From assembly GCA_003598085.1 (NCBI GenBank), contig QZKU01000068.1:60173-124172 (forward strand): a DNA stretch of 64,000 nt, read 5' to 3'. This stretch comes from Candidatus Abyssobacteria bacterium SURF_5. GTDB lineage: Bacteria > Abyssobacteria > SURF-5. Positions 1-8,286 of the stretch are shown piece after piece (the first letter of the stretch is position 1; each line of letters opens with the position of its first letter). The position numbers and the translations under genes are program-made. The notes under the pieces were generated by a model, which was not told where the DNA came from, ran no database searches, and worked only from the letters and a program-made list of their open reading frames with translations.

Positions 1-297
1 CCTCAATCCACCCGTTATATCATCGAGCAGGCGCTGCGAAAGGCTCTTCCTTTCATGGGCCCGCACAGAGGCTTCGCCCGCGCCGGCGCTCTCGTTGCGC
101 TTACCCCCGATTATAAGGCAAATGGACGACAGGCAGGCGAAATAGCAATCCGCGTATTAAAGGGAGCGAACCCATCATCAATTCCTGTGGCGACTCCGCG
201 AGATATCGAATTGGCGATCAATCAACGCGTCGCCAACCACATCAGGCTCAGTATCCCTCCTTCCGTCCTTGAGGAATCGGATCAGGTTTTTGAGTAA
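1..297 (+). CDS. ABC transporter substrate-binding protein, C-terminal fragment
   Basis: The reading frame is open from base 1, so the gene starts outside the window; about 98 residues to the TAA at 295-297 are seen. The segment contains a run reading ALVALTPDYKANGRQAGEIA, then a 'VATPRDIELAINQRVAN' stretch, which matches the end of the ABC_sub_bind (TrpX/DUF534-like) periplasmic binding proteins. These deliver a small solute (amino acid or similar) to an ABC importer; the ligand cannot be told from the tail. Its 3' end overlaps the convergent membrane-protein gene by 50 bp. The permease and ATPase partners are not in the window. Confidence 0.7.
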   Translation, partial: PQSTRYIIEQALRKALPFMGPHRGFARAGALVALTPDYKANGRQAGEIAIRVLKGANPSSIPVATPRDIELAINQRVANHIRLSIPPSVLEESDQVFE

Positions 298-2536
298 GCC
301 CAGGGCCGCTTCGCAGAAGCATAAGCGCCAAACCTAACCAGCATGCGCCTCCAACACAGGAAACAACGGCGCCGGCAACCAGACTCTTCGGCTCGAAGTT
401 GATCTCGACGGTATGCCTGCCTCCGGGGACGGCAACTGCCTGAAAAATATAATTCGCCCGAAGTATTCTTGCTTTCCGCCCGTCGATCATCGCCTGCCAG
501 CCGGGATAGTAACTGTTCGTTACAACCAGCAAAGCATCAGCCTGTGCTTCCGTCTCAATAAGAACCCGGCTTTCCGTACTCTCAAGAATCCTCGCCCCCT
601 CATCCACGCCGATCTCGCCCGCAAGGGCGGCAAGACCCGGGTCTTCTTCGAGTATCACCTCGGAAGCAGGCTCAAAATCATCTTGTAATGCCGAGAGCAC
701 TGCATCCGGCGGTATGGTTCTAAAACGGCGAACGAGAAATGCACGAGCCAGGGGCTTGAGCGGCATCAGGTTGATCGATACGCCTGTGCGGTCGCTCAAC
801 GGCGGATTGAACGGACGCCCATGCTGATCCCGCTGATAAATAACACTGTACTTAACGCCACACAGCGAAGCAATTTCCGGCTTCTCCAGCAGCGGAAGAA
901 ATTCCACATGTTGCAGCAGGGGAAATGGATGATGCCCGCCAGCCGATTCCAGTCCAAACAAAGCAAAATAATTCGTATGTGCCGTGTTGTAAACCATGAT
1001 CCTGGCATCGCGTGCCTTTTCTTCCAGGAGACGGGCCGCCTCATCTTTGACAAACAAATCGTCCACCCGAGCAGCAGAAAAGCTCCCTCCGTAATGCAGC
1101 CCGAGATCGAGCGCAAGCAGCACAATAAGAAACCAGGCGGAGTAACGGCTCAGGCGCCGGGAAAAAAACAGGAAATAGGCGAGGAAGATCGATGCCGCGG
1201 CGCTCGCGAGTGAAAACCATATTTTGTAATCGACGTCCGCCCACCGCAAGTCAGAGGCTCTTGCTGCCGCGGCGAGTCCGACAACCAAAACAATGGTTAC
1301 CACTCCGAAAAGCAGAATGGCTTTTTTGCCGGCCGATTTGATGGAAACGGCGAATGCGCCGCCCGCCAATGCGAAGACAGAGAGGTTAAAGAGAATCGCG
1401 GCCCGGAACGGCCCGCGGAATTCGCGAACTAACGGCAGATCGGCCAGAAGGATCGAAATCCGGGTGTTCCCTCCCAGAGAATACGTGATTGAGAGCACTC
1501 CCAGCGCTACGAAAAAATACTTGCGGCTATCTTTCCAGAAAACGGTTGAAAAAGAAGCAAGAATAATTGGAATGATCCCAAAATAGCACAAGCCCTCTCC
1601 CGAAGGTATAAGATAATTAAGCAACTGTTCAGGTTGCGCCCCCCAAACACGGAACCAGTCGAAATCGGAAGAACGCAGGCTGAGACGGCTGTATTCCCAT
1701 TGGGGCGCCAGTTGGATGCCGGCAAGAGCAAGCCCGATTGCGACGGCAGATGCGAATCCGAGGGACAACAGCAGGCGCTGCTTGATCGATTGCGGATAGA
1801 GAAGCAGGAAACCGGCGTACGCCGCTGCGGCCGCCATCGTATAGAAGGCAAATTGTACGCCCCCGGAAAGCGACTGGAGCGAAAAGACGATCGGAAGAAA
1901 CAGGAGGTAAGCCGGCCTCAATCCGGACGCGAAAGCGGCCTCAACAAAATAAAAGACGACCGGCGTCAGAAGCATTGCCCGTATGTTCAGAGCATCTCCG
2001 ATCAGCACCGAATTGAGGAAAAAGATGTTCCAGAACCAGAGCGAACCGAACGTCGCGCCCAACCGGCTGCCGACCAGGCGCCTGAAAAAGAGAAATGAGA
2101 ACACCTGCGCGAGAATCAGGTGGATCAGCAAATCCCAGTTGAACGCCGTCGGCAACGGCAGGTTGGCCGCCGCGAATAATAGATCCGGCGGATAGAAAGG
2201 CGTAGCCAAAAAGGAACCGAGCAGGGGCATTCCGCAGTATATGTACGGCATCCACAGCGGAAGGTGTCCCCTGTGCAGGAGATCATAGGATACCTTCCTG
2301 AAGAGGTACACACTTCGACGGATGTCCAATTCGCCGTATATAAGGCTGTCGGTCCACAGCAGTGATCGAAAGTAAAACAGGAGCACCGCGACAAACACCA
2401 GGATTATGCACCAGTCGATTCTGCCGAGACGGCGGGTGTTCGCGCGAGAATCCTCCTCATGCGGAATTCCTTCCCGGAGAGGAGGCGTGCCCTCAGGAAG
2501 CGCAGAAACAGAAGGAAGTTGATCCGGTTCTTTCAT
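248..2536 (-). CDS. YfhO-like multi-pass membrane protein
   Basis: This 762-residue protein has a short polar N-terminus, a first membrane helix near residue 42, about a dozen hydrophobic helices to about residue 480, then a soluble C-terminal part ending in one more helix near 730. The C-terminal part carries the 'VVTNSYYPGWQAMIDG' signature followed by a 'GGRHTVEINFEP' strand, which is characteristic of the YfhO/DUF2142-like family of GT-C-fold proteins implicated in glycosylation of cell-surface polymers. The sugar donor and acceptor are unknown. The gene lies 27 bp downstream of the peptidase gene on the same strand and overlaps the preceding plus-strand gene tail to tail. Family assignment is good; substrate is not inferable. 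Confidence 0.75.
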   Translation of the reverse strand: MKEPDQLPSVSALPEGTPPLREGIPHEEDSRANTRRLGRIDWCIILVFVAVLLFYFRSLLWTDSLIYGELDIRRSVYLFRKVSYDLLHRGHLPLWMPYIYCGMPLLGSFLATPFYPPDLLFAAANLPLPTAFNWDLLIHLILAQVFSFLFFRRLVGSRLGATFGSLWFWNIFFLNSVLIGDALNIRAMLLTPVVFYFVEAAFASGLRPAYLLFLPIVFSLQSLSGGVQFAFYTMAAAAAYAGFLLLYPQSIKQRLLLSLGFASAVAIGLALAGIQLAPQWEYSRLSLRSSDFDWFRVWGAQPEQLLNYLIPSGEGLCYFGIIPIILASFSTVFWKDSRKYFFVALGVLSITYSLGGNTRISILLADLPLVREFRGPFRAAILFNLSVFALAGGAFAVSIKSAGKKAILLFGVVTIVLVVGLAAAARASDLRWADVDYKIWFSLASAAASIFLAYFLFFSRRLSRYSAWFLIVLLALDLGLHYGGSFSAARVDDLFVKDEAARLLEEKARDARIMVYNTAHTNYFALFGLESAGGHHPFPLLQHVEFLPLLEKPEIASLCGVKYSVIYQRDQHGRPFNPPLSDRTGVSINLMPLKPLARAFLVRRFRTIPPDAVLSALQDDFEPASEVILEEDPGLAALAGEIGVDEGARILESTESRVLIETEAQADALLVVTNSYYPGWQAMIDGRKARILRANYIFQAVAVPGGRHTVEINFEPKSLVAGAVVSCVGGACWLGLALMLLRSGPGLTQKPDPIPQGRKEGY

Positions 2537-2563
2537 GCATCTTAGGCGACAGCCATATTCCTC

Positions 2564-3796
2564 TTATAAGGATTCAGCGGCTTTCGTGGAGAGATATTTT
2601 CTTTCTTCAGAATCAGGAGGTTCATGCCCGGCATCGAGTTCTCGCGCAAGCGCCACCAAAAAATCCATGGCTTTGGAGAGATTCTGCGGTCCTATGTTCT
2701 CAATACGATCGGTTATTTGATGCCAGTGAGGCACTTCATCGCTCCCATGAGGGAACGCCATAACAGTGATTCCTTTATACCCCCTTCCCGCCACGATAGC
2801 CGTTTCGGTATACCCTCGCGTCAATCGGATAGCCTCGATACCGCCGCCTACGACCTCGGCGGCTGCGGCGGCAGCCCGAAGAATGCCGGGATCGCTGTAA
2901 TATTTCTTCAGCATTCCCTCGCACGTTACGTACCGCAATTCTCCGATGCCGAGGCATTCCAAATCAACGAAATAGGCGTTCCTCAACCGCTCGCCATGTC
3001 TGTTAAGGAACGCCCTGATTCCGGTGAGCGTCGCTTCCTCGCAGCCGGTGCAAACGATCCACACCTCTGTCAGCTCGAGCGGGTCGCGCGCAAAAAACTC
3101 GCCCAGGCTCAAAGCAAGCGCTGCTCCCGTAGCGTTATCATTCGCCCCTTCTGTAAACGGCGAGAAAAAATCTCCGTGAATCATGACAACCAGGAGAATG
3201 AGAACAGGCAGATCCAGCAAAAACGCAGCACTCGCTCCGGCTGCGAAAGCTCCTCCAACAGAACCGAATATGAAAACCAAAATCTTTAACACGACGCATA
3301 CAAACACAAAGACAAGGATTCCCGGAAGGTGTCTGACTATTCTCGGGTGAAAAAGCTTTGGGGTCCGATTGGTATCGAGATGACCGATCACCACAAGCTG
3401 ATTGCGCGCGTCCCTTTTGGGAGACACTTTCGCGTACACGTTTTGCGAAATTCGCTTGCAGAGAAGGTTGCTGAGCGAATATTTCCAGAAACTGAATTCA
3501 CCGATGATGACGGCCAGGGCAATCAGGCAGATGAGGACACACCAAGGCCAAAATCTTCCATGTGCCGGCAGGTAAACAAGCGTTGCCACAAGAACGAGGA
3601 TGCAAGCTATCTCCAGCGCGCGCCAGAGCGACGGCACACTGCGAAAGGTTTCAATCGCAACTTCACGTGCACCGCATTGCTCCAGTTCCGAGGCGGCGTA
3701 GGCTGCAGCGCGAGCCTCCGCCTCGGTCGTCGGCCCCCGAGGACCTATTTCCGCGCTGAAGAACTTCACACGTTCGAACGGGTGCTTTGACAACAT
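2564..3796 (-). CDS. M28-family zinc aminopeptidase with membrane anchor
   Basis: I chose the ATG at 3796 (410 residues), preceded by a GAAAGA-type ribosome site, because the longer frame would run into the epimerase gene. After a 55-residue N-terminal region there are two hydrophobic segments (about 58-105), then an M28 peptidase domain. Metal-binding landmarks are 'VIGHLDTN' (His-x-Asp), 'EGANDNATG' (bridging Asp) and 'GCEEATLTG' (catalytic Glu pair). Further hydrophobic helices near 165-210 interrupt the domain, so it is probably an inner-membrane enzyme. It would release N-terminal amino acids from peptides. It is the last gene of the TIM-barrel/epimerase/peptidase operon, 19 bp after the epimerase gene. 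Confidence 0.8.
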   Translation of the reverse strand: MLSKHPFERVKFFSAEIGPRGPTTEAEARAAAYAASELEQCGAREVAIETFRSVPSLWRALEIACILVLVATLVYLPAHGRFWPWCVLICLIALAVIIGEFSFWKYSLSNLLCKRISQNVYAKVSPKRDARNQLVVIGHLDTNRTPKLFHPRIVRHLPGILVFVFVCVVLKILVFIFGSVGGAFAAGASAAFLLDLPVLILLVVMIHGDFFSPFTEGANDNATGAALALSLGEFFARDPLELTEVWIVCTGCEEATLTGIRAFLNRHGERLRNAYFVDLECLGIGELRYVTCEGMLKKYYSDPGILRAAAAAAEVVGGGIEAIRLTRGYTETAIVAGRGYKGITVMAFPHGSDEVPHWHQITDRIENIGPQNLSKAMDFLVALARELDAGHEPPDSEERKYLSTKAAESL

Positions 3797-3815
3797 TACG
3801 TTCTTTCGAGAAGCC

Positions 3816-4211
3816 TCAATCACGCTGGCATATTTCGAGAAGCACCCCCTTGGTGCTTTTCGGATGGAAAAAGGCGATGCGCGCGCCACCGGCGCCTGGT
3901 CTCGGTTTTTGATCGATAACTTGCAGGCCTTTCGCCTTCAATTCCTCAAGCGATTTCTCGACATCGTCCACCTGTACGGCGATATGCTGTATGCCCTCCC
4001 CGCGCTTCTCGAGAAATTTCGCCAAAGCGCCTTGCGGGTCGGTCGGCTGCAAAAGCTCAAATTCGGTGTCTCCAATCGGAATGAATGCGATCTTCATTCC
4101 TTCAAAGTCTTCAACATGCTCTACATTAAGTCCCAGCATGTCGCGGTACAGCTTCAGAGCGTCCTCGAGATTCGAAACGGCTATGCCAATGTGGTCCAAT
4201 TTCCGTATCAT
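3816..4211 (-). CDS. mce: Methylmalonyl-CoA epimerase
   Basis: The 131-residue protein has a vicinal-oxygen-chelate (glyoxalase) fold with two beta-alpha-beta repeats. It begins 'KLDHIGIAVSNLEDAL' (metal-binding His near residue 6), has 'GEGIQHIAVQVDDVE' in the middle (second metal His) and ends in 'GVLLEICQ' (metal-binding Glu). Length and motifs fit methylmalonyl-CoA epimerase, which interconverts (S)- and (R)-methylmalonyl-CoA in propionyl-CoA metabolism. The usual partners, methylmalonyl-CoA mutase and its chaperone, are not adjacent. It sits 27 bp after the TIM-barrel gene in a three-gene minus-strand operon. Confidence 0.9.
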   Translation of the reverse strand: MIRKLDHIGIAVSNLEDALKLYRDMLGLNVEHVEDFEGMKIAFIPIGDTEFELLQPTDPQGALAKFLEKRGEGIQHIAVQVDDVEKSLEELKAKGLQVIDQKPRPGAGGARIAFFHPKSTKGVLLEICQRD

Positions 4212-4238
4212 GTCTCTTCCTTCCTTTCTCCTCCCCCG

Positions 4239-5090
4239 CTATCGCTGCATTGCTTTCTTCAAAATGCGGACAGATTCGATGGGGTCGACCGAGTGTACTT
4301 CAAGAACCACCGGGCCTGTAAACGAGATTGCTCGAAGCAATCCGATTACCGCGTCCACGTCGATGATTCCGGAACCCAATCCCTGGTGGTCGTCCATGAC
4401 CGTCACCCGTTTGTCAAACAGCTTCTTTGTGACTCCGTGAAGGTGAACCTGTCCGAGGCGTTTTCCGTACGTCGTCGCGAACTTGTCGATCGACTCGTTT
4501 CGGAGTTTGATGTGCCCCACATCCATGCAGATCTTCGTGTCGAACTGTTCGACCAGTGGATTGATTTTCTCGAACGATATGTATTCCAGATTTTCCAGAC
4601 ACAGCTTTTTCGGTGGAATGATCTTCACGATTTTCGAAAGGCTGTCGGCGGCGCATGAAAGATATGTTTCTACTACCGCGTCATCCTTCAAGCCGACGCC
4701 CATGAGGTCTTCCAGCAGGCCGGCAATGTGCAGGACATACGTCAGCGGTTCGAGCGGAGCGCATTGTTCGGCGATCTCTTTGACCACCTGAAATGATGCC
4801 TCGCGGATCGCCTCGATGCTGGTGGTGAAATTGACGCCGCCCATGAACGGCAGATGAACCGAAAAGGTTATTCCGTCCCTCTCATGCAGCTCGCGCAATC
4901 CGGTGGAAGCTTCGTTTCGGAACTTGTCCCCCAAGACGGCGGGCAGCGCTGCAACGGCTTCGCCGCTGATCTCAATATGATTCGCTCCGGCCTCAATCAG
5001 TGCGCGCGCCTCGCGAGCCAGCGAATATTCGGGGCCGCCCAAAAAGGCGCGGGCAATTTTCTTCGGTTCGATCATGGTGCCGATTCTCAT
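4239..5090 (-). CDS. TIM-barrel protein, sugar-phosphate isomerase / AP endonuclease 2 family
   Basis: The 283-residue protein has the AP_endonuc_2 (xylose-isomerase-like) barrel pattern: 'EAGANHIEISGE' on an early strand, 'FSVHLPFMGG' (metal His), 'CLENLEY' (metal Glu), 'CMDVGHIKL' (Asp/His), 'QVHLHGV' (His) and 'VLEVHS' (last Glu). These residues form the di- or trinuclear metal site of the family, so it is likely an active metal-dependent isomerase, epimerase or phosphodiesterase. The substrate is unknown. It is the first gene of the operon with methylmalonyl-CoA epimerase; a cobamide-related role is conceivable only by that context and is not supported by motifs I can see. Confidence 0.7.
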   Translation of the reverse strand: MRIGTMIEPKKIARAFLGGPEYSLAREARALIEAGANHIEISGEAVAALPAVLGDKFRNEASTGLRELHERDGITFSVHLPFMGGVNFTTSIEAIREASFQVVKEIAEQCAPLEPLTYVLHIAGLLEDLMGVGLKDDAVVETYLSCAADSLSKIVKIIPPKKLCLENLEYISFEKINPLVEQFDTKICMDVGHIKLRNESIDKFATTYGKRLGQVHLHGVTKKLFDKRVTVMDDHQGLGSGIIDVDAVIGLLRAISFTGPVVLEVHSVDPIESVRILKKAMQR

Positions 5091-5191
5091 ACTAATTTCC
5101 CTTCAATCTGATTTGAACGGTCAGCAACACCGGTTGCCCATGCACGGACGCCCGGACAGAATTCGAGCCGAACGGAAGGCGCAGTACCGGC

Positions 5192-5221
5192 ATTATATCA
5201 TTTGGGCGGAATGGCGCTCAA
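5192..5221 (-). promoter_or_regulatory. Sigma70-type promoter for the TIM-barrel/mce/peptidase operon
   Basis: On the minus strand a -35 TTGAGC (5216-5221) is followed after 18 nt by a perfect -10 TATAAT (5192-5197), about 100 nt upstream of the ATG at 5090. Found by eye; no transcription start is known. Confidence 0.6.
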
Positions 5222-5261
5222 GCCGGTTTACTTCGAGTGGAGGAAATGATTTATTGTAACA

Positions 5262-7370
5262 TTAGGACGCGCCCAATCCGAGGGGCTCGCTCGAATAAAG
5301 ACCCCGGTAAATCGCGTAGGTTCTGAAGACCTTCTTTATGTACCTGCGCGTCTCATCGGCGGGGATGCTCTCAACGAAGGCATCGAAATCCTGTTTCGGC
5401 GCGCCCTCCATCCAGTTCCTGAGGTTGGTCTCCCCCCAGTTATACGCAGCAGCCGTCAGCATCAGGTTGTCCCCGAATTTGTTGAGCAGGTAGCGCAGGT
5501 AGTAACTGCCAAGCTCGATATTGACGGACGGCAGAAACAGGTCCGATCGCTCGAAAGAGGGCAATCCTAAATGATCCTGCGCCAGCCATTTGCCTGTCCG
5601 CGGCAAAATCTGCATCAGACCGCAGGCGTCCGAGGATGAGACCGTGGTCTCTCGAAAATGGCTTTCCTCTCGCATGACCGCAAGCGCAAACAGGGGGTCG
5701 ATTCGGTATCGCGAAGCGCTTGCACCCAGGATATGGGGATACGCAACCGGGTACAAGAAGTGCCTGATACGATCGGTTCGAGGGGAATCGGTAAAAACCG
5801 TACTGAGCGTGGATGCAATGCGGAGCGAATCGTTGTAAGCCTGTAACTGATACAGGACAAGCGCCAGGGCGTACTGAGTTTCGGAGTCCTGTTCGGCGCT
5901 GGAAGCAAACTCAAGCTCCAGCTTCGCCTCCGGAAGCTCATTGACCACTAGAAATTGAAGACGCTGCATTGCCTTCTCATCCAGCCCTTCAATCAAGGGT
6001 TTGACGGCATCGATAATGGTTTCGCCAGCCGCATCGACAAAGCGTATTTGCGTCTCGTCAACTGCAAACAGGGAGTTCCAGTCGGCAGAATAGGGCTGCT
6101 CGTAGACCAAGGCGCCCGCTTCAAGCAATCGCAGAATCGCGCGCGCGCGAAAAGCTTGATACGAATCGCCGTACCTGGCAATGACCGTAGCAAAGGCCGA
6201 TCTCGCGCCGTCAGAATCTCCGGCGCCCAGCAAACACTTTGCCCGCCAGAAAAGGGCGGCGGCATTGGCATCGGCGCTCTGGTTAAGCCGCAGCAACCGG
6301 TCGAAAACAGCCTGTGCTTTCTCAAAATCTTTCGCGAGGTAAAGATCCACCCCCCAGTGCTCCGCTGCAAAAAAGGCCGCCGCCGAACGAGGATAATCTC
6401 GAAGAATCCTCTCGTACTCCGCATATTCGCGAGGATCAGCCAGTTTCTCAAAAATCCGTGCGCGCTGTCGCAGCGCCTGTGATGAGAGAGAGTGCGAAGG
6501 AAAGCCCATAACTACCCGCTCGTATTCGGAGAGCGCATCATCCAACGATCCATTGACTCGAAAAATCTCCGCCCGGCTGTATAATGCGGTCGGCACAAAA
6601 CGGTGGGCCGGGTGTTCATCGATTATCCGCTGATATATCTCTGCGGCCTGCCGCTTTTGTCCGTTCAGCGATACCGCCTGCGCCAGGTAAAGGAGTGCAT
6701 CGGGCTTCAGGTGCGGCGCATCAGGATTATTCACCAGAGCGTCCAGGAGAGCAAACGCTTCGCTTCCCCTCTTGTTCTGCAGATATACTTTAGCCACAGC
6801 TATTTGTTTTTCCGGGGTGTCCACGCGCCGCACCATGCCGACCGCCTCAAGCGCTTCCGCCGTTGCCGGTCGGCCATGGATCAACTGCCAGCAGATGCTG
6901 TCGCTCATGTCCGGATCATCCTTCTCCAGGAAAATTTTTGCCAGCACCAGCTTCAACGCAGTCGCCTCGCCCGAAGAACTGACCTTGGAAAGCGCGGCTT
7001 TTATGACGGGGAGAGCTCGAGCAAACTCGCCTGCTTCGAAATAAGCAAGTCCAAGCTGTACCTGAGCGGAATTCCGGACGGGTGACGCCGGATGCCTGTC
7101 GATGAGGTTTTCAAGAGCCGAAACTGCCAAAGTATTGTCCTGCAGCTTCACCGCACATTGCGCCATTCGATACAGAGCATAATCGGCGACAACTGAATAA
7201 ATATCCGAAGCGGCGCGGTATTGCTCGATCGAGGCAGTATATTCTCCCGCCTCCTGCAGCTTCACTCCTTCCAGAAACTCGCGTCCTCCCGGAATGATTT
7301 CGTCTGCGGCATAAGATGGCTGGATGAAAATGAGAACATTCAGCAGGGATATGAGAAGAAGTGTGCGCAT
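5262..7370 (-). CDS. slt: Soluble-type lytic transglycosylase with TPR superhelix
   Basis: The start at 7370 gives a 702-residue protein beginning with a signal peptide (MRTLLLISLLNVLIFI, cleavage near Ala-Asp). Most of the protein is tetratricopeptide-like helical repeats (about 25-520). The C-terminal 150 residues are the SLT domain, with catalytic Glu in 'MREESHF', then 'GLMQILPRTG' and 'AAAYNWGETNL'. The family cleaves the MurNAc-GlcNAc bond of peptidoglycan, giving 1,6-anhydro ends. Length and layout match E. coli Slt70-type enzymes. It follows the DUF523 gene by 13 bp on the same strand. The family-typical AYNAG is AYNWG here, a tolerated variation. Confidence 0.9.
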   Translation of the reverse strand: MRTLLLISLLNVLIFIQPSYAADEIIPGGREFLEGVKLQEAGEYTASIEQYRAASDIYSVVADYALYRMAQCAVKLQDNTLAVSALENLIDRHPASPVRNSAQVQLGLAYFEAGEFARALPVIKAALSKVSSSGEATALKLVLAKIFLEKDDPDMSDSICWQLIHGRPATAEALEAVGMVRRVDTPEKQIAVAKVYLQNKRGSEAFALLDALVNNPDAPHLKPDALLYLAQAVSLNGQKRQAAEIYQRIIDEHPAHRFVPTALYSRAEIFRVNGSLDDALSEYERVVMGFPSHSLSSQALRQRARIFEKLADPREYAEYERILRDYPRSAAAFFAAEHWGVDLYLAKDFEKAQAVFDRLLRLNQSADANAAALFWRAKCLLGAGDSDGARSAFATVIARYGDSYQAFRARAILRLLEAGALVYEQPYSADWNSLFAVDETQIRFVDAAGETIIDAVKPLIEGLDEKAMQRLQFLVVNELPEAKLELEFASSAEQDSETQYALALVLYQLQAYNDSLRIASTLSTVFTDSPRTDRIRHFLYPVAYPHILGASASRYRIDPLFALAVMREESHFRETTVSSSDACGLMQILPRTGKWLAQDHLGLPSFERSDLFLPSVNIELGSYYLRYLLNKFGDNLMLTAAAYNWGETNLRNWMEGAPKQDFDAFVESIPADETRRYIKKVFRTYAIYRGLYSSEPLGLGAS

Positions 7371-7383
7371 GCCGAAGCGTATC

Positions 7384-7809
7384 TCAGATACATATGACGT
7401 CGATGCCGGCCCGAACCAGCGCCGCCGCACATACACCGTTTCCTTCAGTGAGTTCTCCCCCAATATGAATGCGGCCGAATCCGCACGAGGGGCTATTGCT
7501 CTTAACGTAAAATACTTTTATTCCGAGCTCCCCCGCCACTCGTACCACCTCGCCGGCTCCACGAAGATATTGAAGCGTAACATCCGTCCCGTCCTCCGAC
7601 AGAACCGCTGACTTGCCATCGATCACATCCTCGCCCGTTCCGGCCGCAATCTCCGCTCGCAAACGCGGCGTGCTGAGCCCGCCCAATTGCTCCGGACAAA
7701 ACGGAATGACTTTTCCCTGAAGAAACAGCTCATGGACGCGGCGATCGGTCGCCGAAGTTCCGTCATATCGGGTCTTCAAGCCGACAAGGCATGCGCTTGC
7801 CCCAATCAC
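7384..7809 (-). CDS. DUF523 family protein
   Basis: The 141-residue protein starts with GTG behind a GGAGGT ribosome site and has the DUF523 hallmarks: 'ASACLVGLKTRYDG' at the N-terminus, 'PFCPEQLGGLSTPR' in the middle and 'VKSNSPSCG' near residue 110, with conserved cysteines in each. The family is widespread and its biochemical role is not established; the invariant Cys residues suggest metal or Fe-S binding. The start codon overlaps the stop of a 15-codon upstream mini-ORF by the GTGA overlap, which suggests translational coupling. Confidence 0.85.
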   Translation of the reverse strand: MIGASACLVGLKTRYDGTSATDRRVHELFLQGKVIPFCPEQLGGLSTPRLRAEIAAGTGEDVIDGKSAVLSEDGTDVTLQYLRGAGEVVRVAGELGIKVFYVKSNSPSCGFGRIHIGGELTEGNGVCAAALVRAGIDVICI

Positions 7810-7853
7810 TTTACCTCCGTCCCGCTAAGTATGCGCAATTTGATTACATCCAT
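7806..7853 (-). CDS. Possible 15-residue leader peptide coupled to DUF523
   Basis: An ATG at 7853 lies 9 nt after a strong ribosome site AGGAGGGG (7863-7870) and opens a frame MDVIKLRILSGTEVK that ends in TGA overlapping the GTG start of the DUF523 gene. The frame itself carries the GGAGGT site used by DUF523. It could be a translated leader that couples DUF523 synthesis, or simply an unused start. There is no sign of a regulatory codon run. Confidence 0.4.
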   Translation of the reverse strand: MDVIKLRILSGTEVK

Positions 7854-7990
7854 TATACTTATCCCCTCCTGCTTCCGCAAGAAGAAAGAGCCGTCTTCGC
7901 AGTATTTTCTGAGGTTCCGTTTGTGTCGAAGATGAGAGCCCCCATCAACCGCCCATCCGTTCCTCCAGCAGTTAACCAAAACGCAAATCA

Positions 7991-8019
7991 TTGACAAATA
8001 TCTCATGAAAAGATAAACT
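7991..8019 (+). promoter_or_regulatory. Sigma70-type promoter for the secreted protein at 8287
   Basis: A perfect -35 TTGACA (7991-7996), a 17-nt spacer and -10 TAAACT (8014-8019) on the plus strand predict transcription starting near 8026. That leaves an untranslated leader of about 260 nt before the ATG at 8287. Confidence 0.6.
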
Positions 8020-8024
8020 TTTTC

Positions 8025-8286
8025 GGAGGGAAACGGCTGTCGCCGTTCCGCTGTTGCAGTTTCTCTCCATGAAATAGAGGGTAGAACCCGCTTTGGACTC
8101 ATAGGATTCTTCATACCGTCAAATGCGACGCGGCCGTTAATACCGAAGTTGGAGAAACGCGAACGGAAACTCCAGGTACACCATGATCGCGAACCCGTAG
8201 GGGCTAGCGAAAGCCGTTGCAGGCGCGGCGACTGTATGGGTGGCGGTTTAGGTGAAGGGAGAAAATCTATTCCTTGGGGGGGAACA
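8025..8286 (+). promoter_or_regulatory. Long structured 5' leader of unknown class
   Basis: Between the predicted start site and the ATG at 8287 there is no credible ORF but several stems. One is a 10-bp stem 8025-8034/8059-8068 (one G-U) enclosing a GGC-TGTC-GCC hairpin. Others are TGGAG/CTCCA at 8150-8154/8170-8174, GGCT/AGCC at 8202-8205/8212-8215, and GTTGC/GCGAC at 8216-8220/8228-8232. I could not fit it to cobalamin, cyclic-di-GMP, SAM, glycine or tetrahydrofolate riboswitch cores. It may be an unclassified cis-regulatory RNA or a stabilising leader. A GGGGGG ribosome site sits just before the ATG. Confidence 0.35.

Noticed and set aside
4239..5090. Cobamide-remodelling phosphodiesterase (CbiR) identity for the TIM-barrel gene
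   Set aside because: Only the neighbouring B12-pathway epimerase suggests it; I see no diagnostic motif.
8180..8260. Possible cobalamin riboswitch
   Set aside because: A GCGACTGTA stretch recalls the B12 box but the GCCACTG core and the flanking helices are missing.
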